Assembly (NCBI GenBank): GCA_030141605.1
Contig: JAQGDQ010000592.1
Location: 62,001 to 126,000, forward strand
Length of the DNA: 64,000 nucleotides
Source of the DNA: Tubiluchus corallicola
Taxonomy: Eukaryota > Priapulida > Priapulimorpha > Priapulimorphida > Tubiluchidae
Direction of reading: 5' to 3'
A program made the translations under genes and the position numbers. Numbering within the stretch: the stretch's first letter is position 1; the number at the start of each line of letters is the position of its first letter. The notes under the pieces are model-generated. The model was given only the letters and a program-made list of their open reading frames with translations, was not told the origin of the DNA and did no database searches. Shown here in pieces: positions 26,101-38,100 of the stretch.

Positions 26101-29100
26101 GGTAACATACTTAAAACTTATGACAAAAAATTTTGAAAGCTACAACTCTTGAAGGAACCCATTAGGAATCACTTGACTAACAACTCATAATAACCCGTCC
26201 CAGCTCTGTCATGTTTAATAAGCCGCTAGGCCTATGAAGGTCGAAGTTTAATGACATCGTTGTTGAATTTTACCCTTATATTACTCAAGACAAAAGCACC
26301 ACGTGCCAAGAAGGCAGCCAGTGGTGATAACCGTATCAATTATCTACCCACCTGCAGATACCACCTATAAAACGTAGCGCTATGGGCCTATGGCCCATCA
26401 TTCCTAACTTTGTTGGTCTCATTTACTAACATCTGAAGGTTGTAATCCACTGCGACCCGTTCATTGTGTAGTTGTACAGTACTGGACATTTGCTATTTTC
26501 ATTCAAGTTTTGGTGCCCTCATGTGGGGAATAAAAGTTATTCACAAAAAATCGTCATATTTATGAGTCGAGCCACAAAAAAGTTAATTCTGAGGAAACAT
26601 ACCACTAGCGAACTATACCACTTGCGAACTAATACTAGTGGCGAACTGAAACACTTTTGTTAAAAGGATAAGGCAATAACATAGTAGATAAATTTTACTG
26701 GAGAACCGTAGTAGTGGCGAATCGTTCTATTGGAAAACTATACTACTGGCGACTCATAATGGTGGCGAACCGTAATAGAGGCGAATCTGTATCACTGGCG
26801 AACTGTTGAAATACCATTCTGACAGCCCTACGCTATTGGTGTGGTGCTACAATATGTATTAAACTTTGGATTATTACATATGCGTTTTGGGAGTCTTACA
26901 TTATGCGTTGGTTTTTTAATACATTATCGGTTAGTTATTACATTATGCGTTATTTTTCCGTTATTACAATATCGTGGGTTTATTACATTATCAATTGTAA
27001 CACGGCCATTGGGCTGAAGTAAGCCGAACTTGATAGCTTAATTAATTTTTGATTATTACGTACACACTGAGATAGAGAAAAGCTCTTCCCCGCTTTTCTA
27101 GTAACTCCGCTTTGTAAAATACGAAAAGTGGAAGCTTCAATAAAACGTTACAATCCAGTTTTTATCGCGTAGCTCAGTTAGCTGTGCAAAAATATCGAAT
27201 TTTGGAAAGTTTGTATTGAGCTTTTAGTATAAAAAATGAAAAACAGAGCCTTGCAAAAATTGTTAAAGTATGAACAACAAACGATTGAATAACAGTAGCA
27301 GACACTTGGGATGATATTAAATTTGTGCCACATACGTCGGTAATTCAAATAAGATGATTATTGATTAGGTCTAAGAGTAGAATTATTTGAGAGTACGTGT
27401 ATATCAAACTTATAAAACAATGGGACTACAGGAAACTATTCAACGATCACAAGATGTTTTTGGCATACGTAACGACAGCTTAACTGAGCTCATCTAAATA
27501 ATCTAGAATGATTGTTTATGACAGTAAGTTATAATATTGTGTTTTACGCACGTGCAGTGCACAGCAATGTGGAAGATATGTTTAATGAAATTTCTAAGAA
27601 AGCAATTAGGATATAAATATATTTTTTTGAATTACTACGAAAGCTATTCGTTATTATTTGGTCACTATTTGTACAAGATCATAAAATATTATGCTTAGGA
27701 ATGTAATAACATAAAAACGTGACAATTTAATCACGATTTTATAATATGTTAGTACTAAGTTATGTGTAATCATTGAACTAGAGGCGGGATCCTTCCAAAG
27801 GCGGAGATTTTCCGCGCCACTGTAAGCACGGGGTTTGGTTGCTGAGAGTGTTGTACTCTGTGATGATGCACCACAGGGTGTACCATACACTGTGACACAC
27901 CACAAAATTTGTTTCTTTAATAGCTTTGAATTATAATGAAAGTTGTTTATAAGTGTAGGACGTATAGACCTTGTTTAGAGCGTATAAGGCCTACAGGACT
28001 ACAGCCTATAAATTAGCAAACGTGAATTAGTTAAAACAACATCAGCTATGTACAATACTAAAAAAGAAAGATCTACATTGAAATCAGACACGAAAGTTGC
28101 AATAGTTTAGAAAGTTGATGCAGTCTCAGCTTAACCTGCATGACACCGCTACAAAACCGGCGGAAAGTTGTTTCATGTAAGCAGAGCTTGATAACTTCAT
28201 TCAGAGCATTCACGCTGAAAAGTGATTCCAGCACAACGCCAATTTCGATATTTTTTATTAAACCATTTTAGATTTATAGGCCTGTGGCAAGGATAAAGAT
28301 CATATAGCACAATTTTGTTTAGGATTGGTTTTGACGTTGCGTAGCCGAGTCGATTTAATCTAAATTTAACTATTGTAGTATTCAGCCTTGAACTATCCGA
28401 TCTTTTTTTTCCAGTTTGACTTCCCGATTATCCTTGACACATATTGATTTTTATCACTGCTCCCTGGCATTCCTTCCTGGAATTAAATCATCCAACAGAC
28501 GAGACGACAATTTCTGCATGGTTAATTCTCACGAACACGGCTTTACTGCTTACCATTCATGGTGTTTTTTCTTGTCAATAATACTGCCTTGTACGTAAAT
28601 TATAAACTTTGATTTCTCATGCCCACTGAGACATTGTCAGAAGTCTTCCGTAATCAGGATACGTTGTAGTGTGTGACATGTCGGCAAAACATTTGAGAAT
28701 TTTTCACCATTAGGCTTACAGTGAAGTTACTCAATGTAAGGCCGCATTTCCACTGCGCCCGCACAGACACACGGAAAAAATTGATACAATGACCCGCCCT
28801 TGAATACCATTGTCTTACGTGTCTGTCGTTTCCACTGCGACCTCACGTATACGCATGGATCCGCACTTCAATTGTTCAACCTTTTTTGTGCGGACAGACA
28901 AGCTCATTTTTATAATGGAGGATGAACAGATCGTACGCGCTGTGGAGATCAGACCTGCTTTGTATGACAAAAGTAATCCCAAATACAGTCACAGGGATTT
29001 TACAAGACAGCTGTGGGCCGAAGTGGCCTTTCAGCTTAATACTGAAGGTAGAATACATGTAGTTTTGTTATTAAATTAACGTTTCTGTAAATTTAGTATA

Positions 29101-32100
29101 TACATGTATTTATACTCTCTATTGCCACAATATTTCGACTTTGCCCTAAAAATTGCACTACTTTGTTGTGCTATTACAGGGAGCAAATAATAAGCTTCAA
29201 AACATTGTTAGTTTTATAATGCAATACCAGTTTTTTATTTGAAGTGAATTCAACTAGTCTATTTAAATTCCCTTAAAAACACGCCGTAAAAATTGCAACA
29301 TATGGACGTGCAAAATCATAATCAACTGCAACATATTAGATAATTTCAAGGCTTCGCACAAGATTTCATTGAAATTGTTACCGTTTGTCTTCACCACCAT
29401 TTGAAAAATAGTCAGGTTACACTCGACCAATATTTTGCTGCTGCCAGGGCACTGAACCAGCAGGAGAAATAAAGTAATCCAAGAAGGCTTGTCTAGTACT
29501 CATTGCTGAATTTACTGGACGTCCACGCGTTTCTGCTACATCCCGTATTGGTTGCAGGACAGCTTGGTTAGCTCGTTGCATTCTAGGGAAGGCCGACCAG
29601 GTTTTTCATGGTGAATGAAATTATGCAATACGCTTATGGCTTTCACTATTTCACACACAAAAGGTACTTGCACCTGCATTGCCTGATGTAAAAATTTGAA
29701 AAATAATTTCAAGTTAAGATGCAGTTAATTAGTTGTTGGCTCAGTTTACCTTAGCGTAACAACAAGGCGCTGTTCTGGTGAAATACAATCCCGAAAATTT
29801 GTGTTCTGTTTCTTAAGATGTCCAGAACACAAACCAAGTAAAATTCGGAAGGTTGCAAGTTGCATTCTCAAATAACTAAGGCACTTTTCTTAATCTATTA
29901 CAACTTGTTGCAACAAATGATTTCATATGCCTAGCTATCCACGGTTTTCAAATATTGGGTGTACCCAAAAACGATGTTGTCGCTTCCTGTATCGCCTACT
30001 TGCATTTTTCTTTAACCACCACAGCAAAACTCTTGACCCATTTATGACGTATTTTAAGGAATGAGTGCGGTCCCAATGGACTTTTGCGGACGTAAAACGT
30101 GCGGACAGAAAAGTCTGTGTCTGTGCGGGCGCAGTGGAAACGCGGCCTATAACGTCTTATTAATGCGTAAGTCTAGGGCTGCATTAACGTATAGGCTGCA
30201 GCCCAGGGCCCCTCAAGCTTGGATTGCTTTGCTGAATAATTCTTATAAATTAAAATAAATTTTCAATTTTAAAAAAGGAGGCCAGGAAGCCTGAAGTGGC
30301 TTCTCGTTTGAGATAAAGGATCCCTGGTTGAGGACCTTTGTTTGAGATTAGGGTCCCTCCTTGAAGCCCTTCATTTGATATACGGGGCCACCAGCTATGC
30401 AAATGTCGCTAAAATGTCACAAGAAATATTTGAGACGAATGCGAGCAAATTAGAGGCCGTCTGAAGGGGCCCCATAATTTCATTAGCCTGCCATTAAATG
30501 GTCATAATTCGGCATGCACGTAAGGCATGATGTTCAAAAAAAATTTCTAAGCGGAGAAACGTACACTTTCACCTCCTTGTTTTCCAAAATTGATTGGTGT
30601 TCAACTTCAAGTCAGCCAAGGTTTGTTAATAGCATGGTTTGACAATCATAACTACAGAAGAGTGTTGAAATCATAAAAAAGCTGGAAGATCCCCGCACGG
30701 CTACTGGGCACACGAGTAATAAGGACAAAAAGAGAAAACGGCCTAGTTTGGCCATTTTATAAATCTTACGCATGTTTAGTGTGTAACTGCAGATGACTAC
30801 AAAACAGTGTGTAGACGGATAGTCTATGTGATTATCACAACGCTTAAACTAGAAAAAAGGAAGGAGTGCTTTGCACACACTACAGAGGTCGCGATTATAA
30901 TGCACTTCTGAAACCGCAGTTAAAAGACACAGATTGTTATCACAGTTTTTTGGCGGTTTTCGACTCATATTTCTGCATAACAGCCATAGGACTCAAAGAT
31001 GATCTTCATATTTGTTATTAGGCTCAGCGGCTGAGTCCGGTCCGGGCCGGGTCAGTCGAGATAAATTTAGAGACTAGCTGCTCGAGCCTAGACTTGACAT
31101 TAGTTCGTTAGGGCTTTCATAAAACAATAAGAAAAAATTTTATTAGCTTTTTACTTACACCCATGCCAGCTGATTCTCTCATTGTAGTAAAACAGATTTT
31201 GTGAAAATGTAGCGGGAGCACCTGTAAGAAAGGAAAGCATCAAAAGCATGTTTATTTTTTAACCGAACTTCAAATTAAAATTTAATCAAGGGATGCAATT
31301 TACAACACTTCTAGTTTGTTGTTAACAACTACCCATGCTGTACATAATTAACCATGTACTTAACTCTGCTTCACATAGTAACACATATCTACAAACATCA
31401 ATTATCAAAATGTGTGCTTCTGAGCAGTTGCGTCCGATGTTCCAGTTCATTCAGCTCATAAAAAATAGTATTTGTAAGCAACGCAGTGCTTGTGCAGAGA
31501 AAAATTTAGAAATAATTTTAAAAATTAACAAATGAATATCTAATGTTGAAAACAATAAACTTATTTACGTACTCTTAAACTTACTTTTACTTACTTGCTT
31601 ACTTACTTGCTTACTTGCTTGCTTACTTACTTACTTACTTACTCACTCACTCACTCACTCACTCACTCACTCACTCACTCACTCACTCAAGTACTCACTT
31701 ACTTACCCATTTACTTACTAATAAATGATGAAAAAATACAGTAATAAATTTTCTTAAGCAGCTAGGTATATATGTAAGTAAGTAGTTACTAGATGGGTAG
31801 GTAAGCAAGTAAGCAGGTAGGTGTGGGTAGGTAAGTTGACAGGTAGCTAGGTAAGTAGGTATGTTGGTAGGTAAGCAGACAGATACGTAGGTAGGTAAAT
31901 AAGAAGTACTGCTGTAAAAATGTTCTGTAGCGCTTGTGCTTGTTTACTGCCCAAATCTCCAGTGCCCAAACGTTCTACTACCAAATGTCCACTGCCCAAG
32001 TTAGGTAAAACATCCCTTTCATATAGACAGCTTATTTGGTAGGCACTTAAAATGGCGAAATAGTACAGTTCAGGTCTGTCCGACTCTGTGCATCGAAAAA

Positions 32101-35100
32101 CAAGTAATGGTTAACATAGTGGGTATCACAAAGTCACTATTCGGAAAGACATTTTTAAATTCCACTTTCGTTTGAAAGTCAAAATGTCTGTATGTTTCAT
32201 GGCATAGTATTTAATCATAGCTGTGGACAAGGTCGCACTACCAAGTCAACATTGGAAAGTGTTTAATTAAACCAGACATCGAATAACAGCACCCATTGTC
32301 ATTAATCGGCATAACAGATAATAAATCTCATCATAATCCGATTCATTGCCAAGTAAGCTACTCAATATTAATTATTTAATTATTCCAGGCAGTCGTCCTT
32401 AGTGAAAGCAAGTACACGTAAAGCAAAAAATTCGCATTTTCAATATCAAAACTTGTAATTGTCATGCAAATGAATAAAGTAAAATAACAAGAACACATTC
32501 ATTACTATTATCACGAATGTAGTAACGTACGAACAGATCTCATAAAAACAGTGACAACGGACAACTTTATTTATTAATTTGCCCAAATATACTATATGCA
32601 CATTCTTTTACTGAGTGGCAACAAGTGAATGCCGCCTATTGGTCGTCTAAAGAGAAATATTGATACTAGACTTTAGATTGCTATTTATGGGAGGGTGAAC
32701 ATGAAGCTGTTTAGCTACTAACAGTGTGATGCCTTGGCAGTGTGTCGTCCTAAAATTCATCTTCGTGGAAACGATATCTATTTTTGCACGTTTGTCGGGC
32801 AAGCTTTCTTAGCCCTCTTCGTCATATAGGCTCACCATGGAATGCAGAGACATAAGTTGTCAGTTCCTTAAGTCCTCATATTCTCCACACGTTCTGCTTG
32901 CTAGGCCGTGGTAATCTGGTGACTGCAGTGTATCTGCCAGGTGACAAAGTTACCTGATAGTATATTCTGTTGGACTCATCGATGATCTGTAATCAGATTA
33001 ACCGCAGCGCAATAGACCCACTGCGACAGCTTCAGGCCCCAATGTTGTGATGATGCTATATGACTGTGAGTATAACCATTTGGTGGTCTATATAAAAAAA
33101 GGCTAAAGTGGTATGGTGATGTAAGCTTAGCTGGCAAAAGAAGTTTGCCTTTAAAACACAGCCTTAACAAACTTTTTTGCACCCTAATAATCTTGTTCTT
33201 TGTTGCATTACAGAAAAATGCAATGAACAATTCATACGTTACGCGTTACTAACTAAATACGCATTTCTTTTTTAGACTTACATTTACATTTATATTTGTA
33301 ACCTCTAGATAAATAAACATTTATCAATTCCAGATAAATAATTTATAGTGTACCTAAGGGCTTATGTGGTCATCTTGCATGTGGACGCTATACATATATG
33401 AAAACCTAAAAAATCTTCATTTGGACTTGAACTTTGAACTTCGGTATTTCAAGTGGCTGTATTAGTTGTTACAGCAAATAGAAACTTCGATTTTTCGGAC
33501 TTGGAAATTTACTAGTATGAAACTTTCAAACCAATTTAAGATTCTATTTCAGGAGGTGCTTACTGAAAAACAAGTCAAAGTTAAATTAGAGCCATATACA
33601 ACTGCGTCTTGGGAGCTTTCACACAGCATTACTGTAACAGATTGTTACAGCATCAAAGCTTGGTTGCAAAACTTGAAATCTTTAATTTCCTCCTCTCATA
33701 AAATAACATTGGCCTATTTTGTTTTACTGCGCAAATTATTCTAAAGGTTATTCTAAATTAGAGTTTCATAGTATTTTTTCAAAAGTTTAAGCTCATCTGT
33801 ATGCGAGTTTTACCAGCTGTTAATGTTTAGTTACTCGACCGAGTAACCCACATATTACTTAGCAGCATCCTCTTTACAAGTCTTTACACTGCCATATACA
33901 CTATTTAACTACGGATTTGGCCAAGGCCATTAGAAAAATGAATATACAAGGTGGTATGCTGTATTAAACAATAGTGATAACCCACGCAGTTGTACCTCAT
34001 CATGTTTAACAAACTGTTAAGTTTTCTATTTTCTTGCGCGAAGGGATACCACGGCAGGGCAGGGCAAATAACAAACGCACTTGCGGTGCACGAAATTAAG
34101 GGAAAGTGAGTGAATAAGAAAATAGGGTAAGGAGCGGCACGTGAGATGGCGTAGAGTGATCAAAAGGTACAAGCCGGATGACTTAAAAGGTTTCCATGAT
34201 ATACATAGGTGACGGTTTGGAATGCTCTGAATAGCATTTTATTCCACAATCGCGTCACGGTCTGGGTTTTGCAAAATTAGTCCTTCGTATTGGCTAATCT
34301 CGTATAAACGGTTAATTTCTGTTTTTGTTTCTCGATCACAAATTGTCAATCTATTACTGTTCATATCCAATTAAATTCACTGCATGTAGGCCTATAATAG
34401 TAATACCCACATAATAATAACTATGACTGTTACACGAAACATTGATTTACGTTTATTTACATTTTATTTTTCTTTTGTTGCCTATCCAATCGGATATATG
34501 CAGGAAAAGAGATGGATAGTGCTTACTCTGCGGAACTGATAACAATGGGATCGGGAAGGTTACAGCAAAAACCAAGCATTTGTAAGTTTGCTACTTTAAG
34601 GGTTTATGCGTCATGACAAAATTAGACAGCAGCTTATCTCAGTATTATAAGAAGTAGACACAATGTCTGTGTATTTGCAATAGACGTAATAGAATACAGT
34701 ATCAGTTTTCTATAATTTTGCTTTTTCTATTTGGTGTGACCAAAAATAAATTGTTTAGCCTCCACATAAACACATAAACTGTCTGTGTTCTGTTGTCTGT
34801 GTAATCTCACACAAACAGGTGCTTTCTGCTCTTATTTTTCGAACTTTAGCTAGATGACCTATCTCCATAATGTCAAGAAAAAAATTATTCTTCGAAAAAA
34901 CTGTAACCTTAGAATCTGTCATACACAGGAACAAAACAAAAAGTGCAGGAACTGTAGCTCAGTCAGTTGGTACTTTACGCGAGGGTTAACAGTAGCAAAC
35001 TACTGCATTTCCACAAACAAATAACCTATGTGTATGCTGTTTATTCAACCAACAGATTACCAGAAACCGAAAACTGTAGCATAATTATTTAGTGAGCACA

Positions 35101-38100
35101 GGTATTCGACAAAAGTGCAAGTACGTACAATATATTTTTGTTGTTGACAAGCAAAATGTGAGATCTATAATGAGCACAGGTATTCGACAAAAGTGTAAGT
35201 ACGTACAATATACTTTTGTTGTTGACAAGCAAAATATGAGATCTATAATGAGCACAGGTATTCGACAAAAGTGTAAGTACGTACAATATATTTTTGTTGT
35301 TGACAAGCAAAATGTGAGATCTATAATTAAATCTTGTTCTTCAAGTCACGTACTTAAAAAAGAAATTATGCAAGCGAAAAAATTCGGTTATCGAGAACAC
35401 TGGTTTAAACAATTCGCCAAAACAAACATTGCGACAAATGTTACAGTAATACAGTACAGTAGTAAATTTATAATTGTTTTCTGTACTACTTGCAGTACAG
35501 ATATGACATTATATATGTTACATCGTAATATAGACGAAATAAAAGCAGGCCGAGGTGAATAGGTATGTGGTTGCTGTATGTGCTTGGCAATTGAAGGTCA
35601 GCAACATCGAGCTTGGTCAGTAAATGCATGGGTGGCCGCTGTGGGTTTATATGACATAACTGGCCCAAGAGGATTTACCTCGTTGAAGAAAGATGTATAT
35701 GCATACGAAAATGAACAGGACATCTATTCCTATTTAGCATCTCCTCTTTGAGGATTATTGTTGACAATTATCTAGGTACTGGTCTCACCAGGGGTATATA
35801 CATCAACAGCTTTGACGTTGAGTGTGGGTGCAACGAACAGCAAAAACAGAGGCAAGACGCGATTTCAATCACCGATCATTTCCCGAATAAAAATGTTTAT
35901 CCGCAAGTTTTTTAAGACTTTCTAGGCTGGAATATCTTTTTTGGATGTTTTTCCTGAGAAAACTGGGAAACGCGCTATCCCGTTACACTGGCGACAAACA
36001 GCACGGAGACAACCATAGTGTGAGTAGCATTTGTATGTTAACTAAAGATAGAAACATCGCAACCCATAAATTATTTGATATTAAAAGGTTTAACTGTACA
36101 GAATGTTGTTGTCCTTCAAACCGCACCGGTTCTCATCTCGTCTTGCCAGCCAAGGCCTTTCGTTGACCTGCTCAAATTTTTCTGTACCTCACCAATTGTA
36201 GCGTTAGACTGTCAGACAGCGCGACACTTGATTATTTATTGATTGGTCGTTTTTTGTGACGATTCCGTCCTCCAAGGTCGGGTGGCATTTTTTAAAAGCG
36301 GCTCATCGAATGCAAACGCTAGCAGAAAAAAGAAGTTACTTGAAACCAATAAAGTAAGTTCAGGTGTCAACTGTGCATCTGTCAAAGTTGTCCAAAAGTC
36401 AATTTTAAAAAGCATTTTCAAAACTGATTTCGTCAAAACGTGGAAATTGAAGTATAAGCGTTGCAGCATTAATGTGATGTAACGTAGTAATTATTTTGTT
36501 GCATTACTCAAGGACCTCTATGTGCTACAAGGGTCGTAGAGGTACAAAAGTACAAGTATGATTTAATATTCGGTAACTCAACTAAAAAATTAGTCAAAAA
36601 TATGCAGTAAGTTCGTAACTTTCAGAACAGTGTGCAAAATAACCAATATGAGTCGATTACTGTGAAAAAAATTTGTATGAAGCAAATGTGCACAGAAGTT
36701 TTATAGCAGCGCAATTAATTTTACATTTGTCTAAAAAAACCCTTTTTTTAATAATAATGTGTTTTAAATTATGTACCTACAAATTAATTTTCTCTTGTAA
36801 ATATGTCTGTAGTCCGTGTATGTTTTTTAATATTTTATTTTATCTTTTAGTCTTTATATGTATGTCGCCTCTTTTAATTAGGAACTCTATTTTTGTACGA
36901 CAGAAATTCAATAATTAAATTATGCTCTCAATATTTGGTTGAAAAGTCTCGCGTAGCTTGCACGTACTATACTGTGAAAACAGCGTCGAACTCGACTCAA
37001 GATCCTCCAACATTTCTTGTAATGTCTCAGAAGTTTGCTTTTTAAATACCCATCGATGGCATGTTTTTAGTTCATTTTAGCCTCAGTATTGCCTTTCAGA
37101 ACAATGTATTCGGTGGAGATTCCAGGCCACTCAGTTCGATAAAAAAAAATCCGGAATTTTGGAGTTATTGGTTCGGTAACGCGCCTCAAATTCGTGCTGT
37201 GCGAGATGCGCGAGGCTTGGCCACTACATGGTTCCCACGAAATGGTGATACTGCTTCAGTAACACAAACAATTAGCATAATTATTGTTGTGCGCCATTCT
37301 TTACAACACTTTGTTGCACACGAAGAGTGCATAATAAGGTATGTGCTGCAAAAGTGTTGCCTAACGGTTGACATTTAATATACCTAAAGCCGACATGGTC
37401 TCGTTATAAAAATCTGAATATCAAAGATGAATTTTTTATAGAGTAAATGAAAGTTAAATGCGTTTCATTACTTGCAGCAAGCAAAACAAAAATGCAGAAA
37501 ATTAGAAAAATGCTAATGATTTTCAAATTTCAGAATTATTAAGGGGCTATAAACTTTGATGTACGCACACATAATTAAAGCAGTGAGGCTATTAGCGAAA
37601 CGCTGAATATGATTGCTTTTGAACATTCCCAGATGGTAAAACCCCTAAACTGGTAAAAAGGCTGTTTTAGTGTTATGGAAAAATGATTTACAAAAACATT
37701 AAATATTTACGTCACTTTTAAGGTCATTCATCGAACGTGATTTTAAAAAGTTAAAACAATATATTTTCGTGTGCAGCAACTTCACCATCAAATTTATGAT
37801 TTTCTTTATGCAAATTAAAGGCAAATTGCCATTTATATCTTTAAAAATTCCGAAAATTCCAATTTAACGTGAAATTTAGAGTTGGCAGGTAGGACATTAG
37901 CTATCGAAATTTAAAGTTACAGCTCGATTTTGTTTAAATTCTTTGCATCTACCATCGCCTTTTTTCGGGTTTGGGCAGAAGAAGGCGGCAGAAACCCGGT
38001 TCTCCCACATAATGCCGAGTCTGGTTAGGTGTAAATGGTATGTGTTGCGGGTTTGTGGTTCTTTTGATTTCTTTGCTATGAACTGGACTTGAACTGTAAC

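Larger units (their letters stand above)
28740..30147. mobile_element. PIF/Harbinger-type DNA transposon, decayed
   Basis: Terminal inverted repeats of more than 30 bp: the left starts GGCCGCATTTCCACTGCGCC at 28740, and the right ends at 30147 as its near-perfect complement, with one A/G difference in that block. The left flank is TAA and the right flank TAT, close to the 3-bp TWA target of Harbinger elements. Inside are a plus-strand MADF-domain frame and minus-strand transposase debris, the two-gene, opposite-strand layout of this superfamily. At about 1.4 kb it is a deleted, non-autonomous copy. Confidence 0.8.
18479..31158 (-). other. DUOXA intron 4, repeat-rich
   Basis: A 12.7-kb intron with no host exon that I could find. 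It contains a pyrimidine/tetranucleotide tract (20518-20650), a LINE-like tail (20875-21690), a 31-bp triplicate (22275-22367), an AGT tract (22948-23146), a degenerate CTCA-rich tract (24280-24540), a foldback-like structure (24940-27010) and a Harbinger-type transposon (28740-30147). Short open frames elsewhere in it look random. Confidence 0.6.

Noticed and set aside
25747-26152. Three overlapping plus-strand frames rich in Pro and His
   Set aside because: They arise from the 40-bp minisatellite, whose unit length is not a multiple of three, so all three frames stay open.
27160-27190. TAGCTCAGTTAG, tRNA D-arm-like
   Set aside because: No anticodon arm, T-arm or B-box follows; a 12-base match alone is not a tRNA gene.
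27780-27900. Possible hAT-like end, CGCGCCACTG on the plus strand
   Set aside because: No matching inverted end or target duplication was found nearby.
31575-31715. CRISPR-like regular spacing
   Set aside because: It is a simple tetranucleotide array without spacers, in animal DNA.
32976-33230. 84-codon minus-strand frame with IIRVQKSLLRLC
   Set aside because: A faint resemblance to a LINE reverse transcriptase tail, but no second motif supports it.
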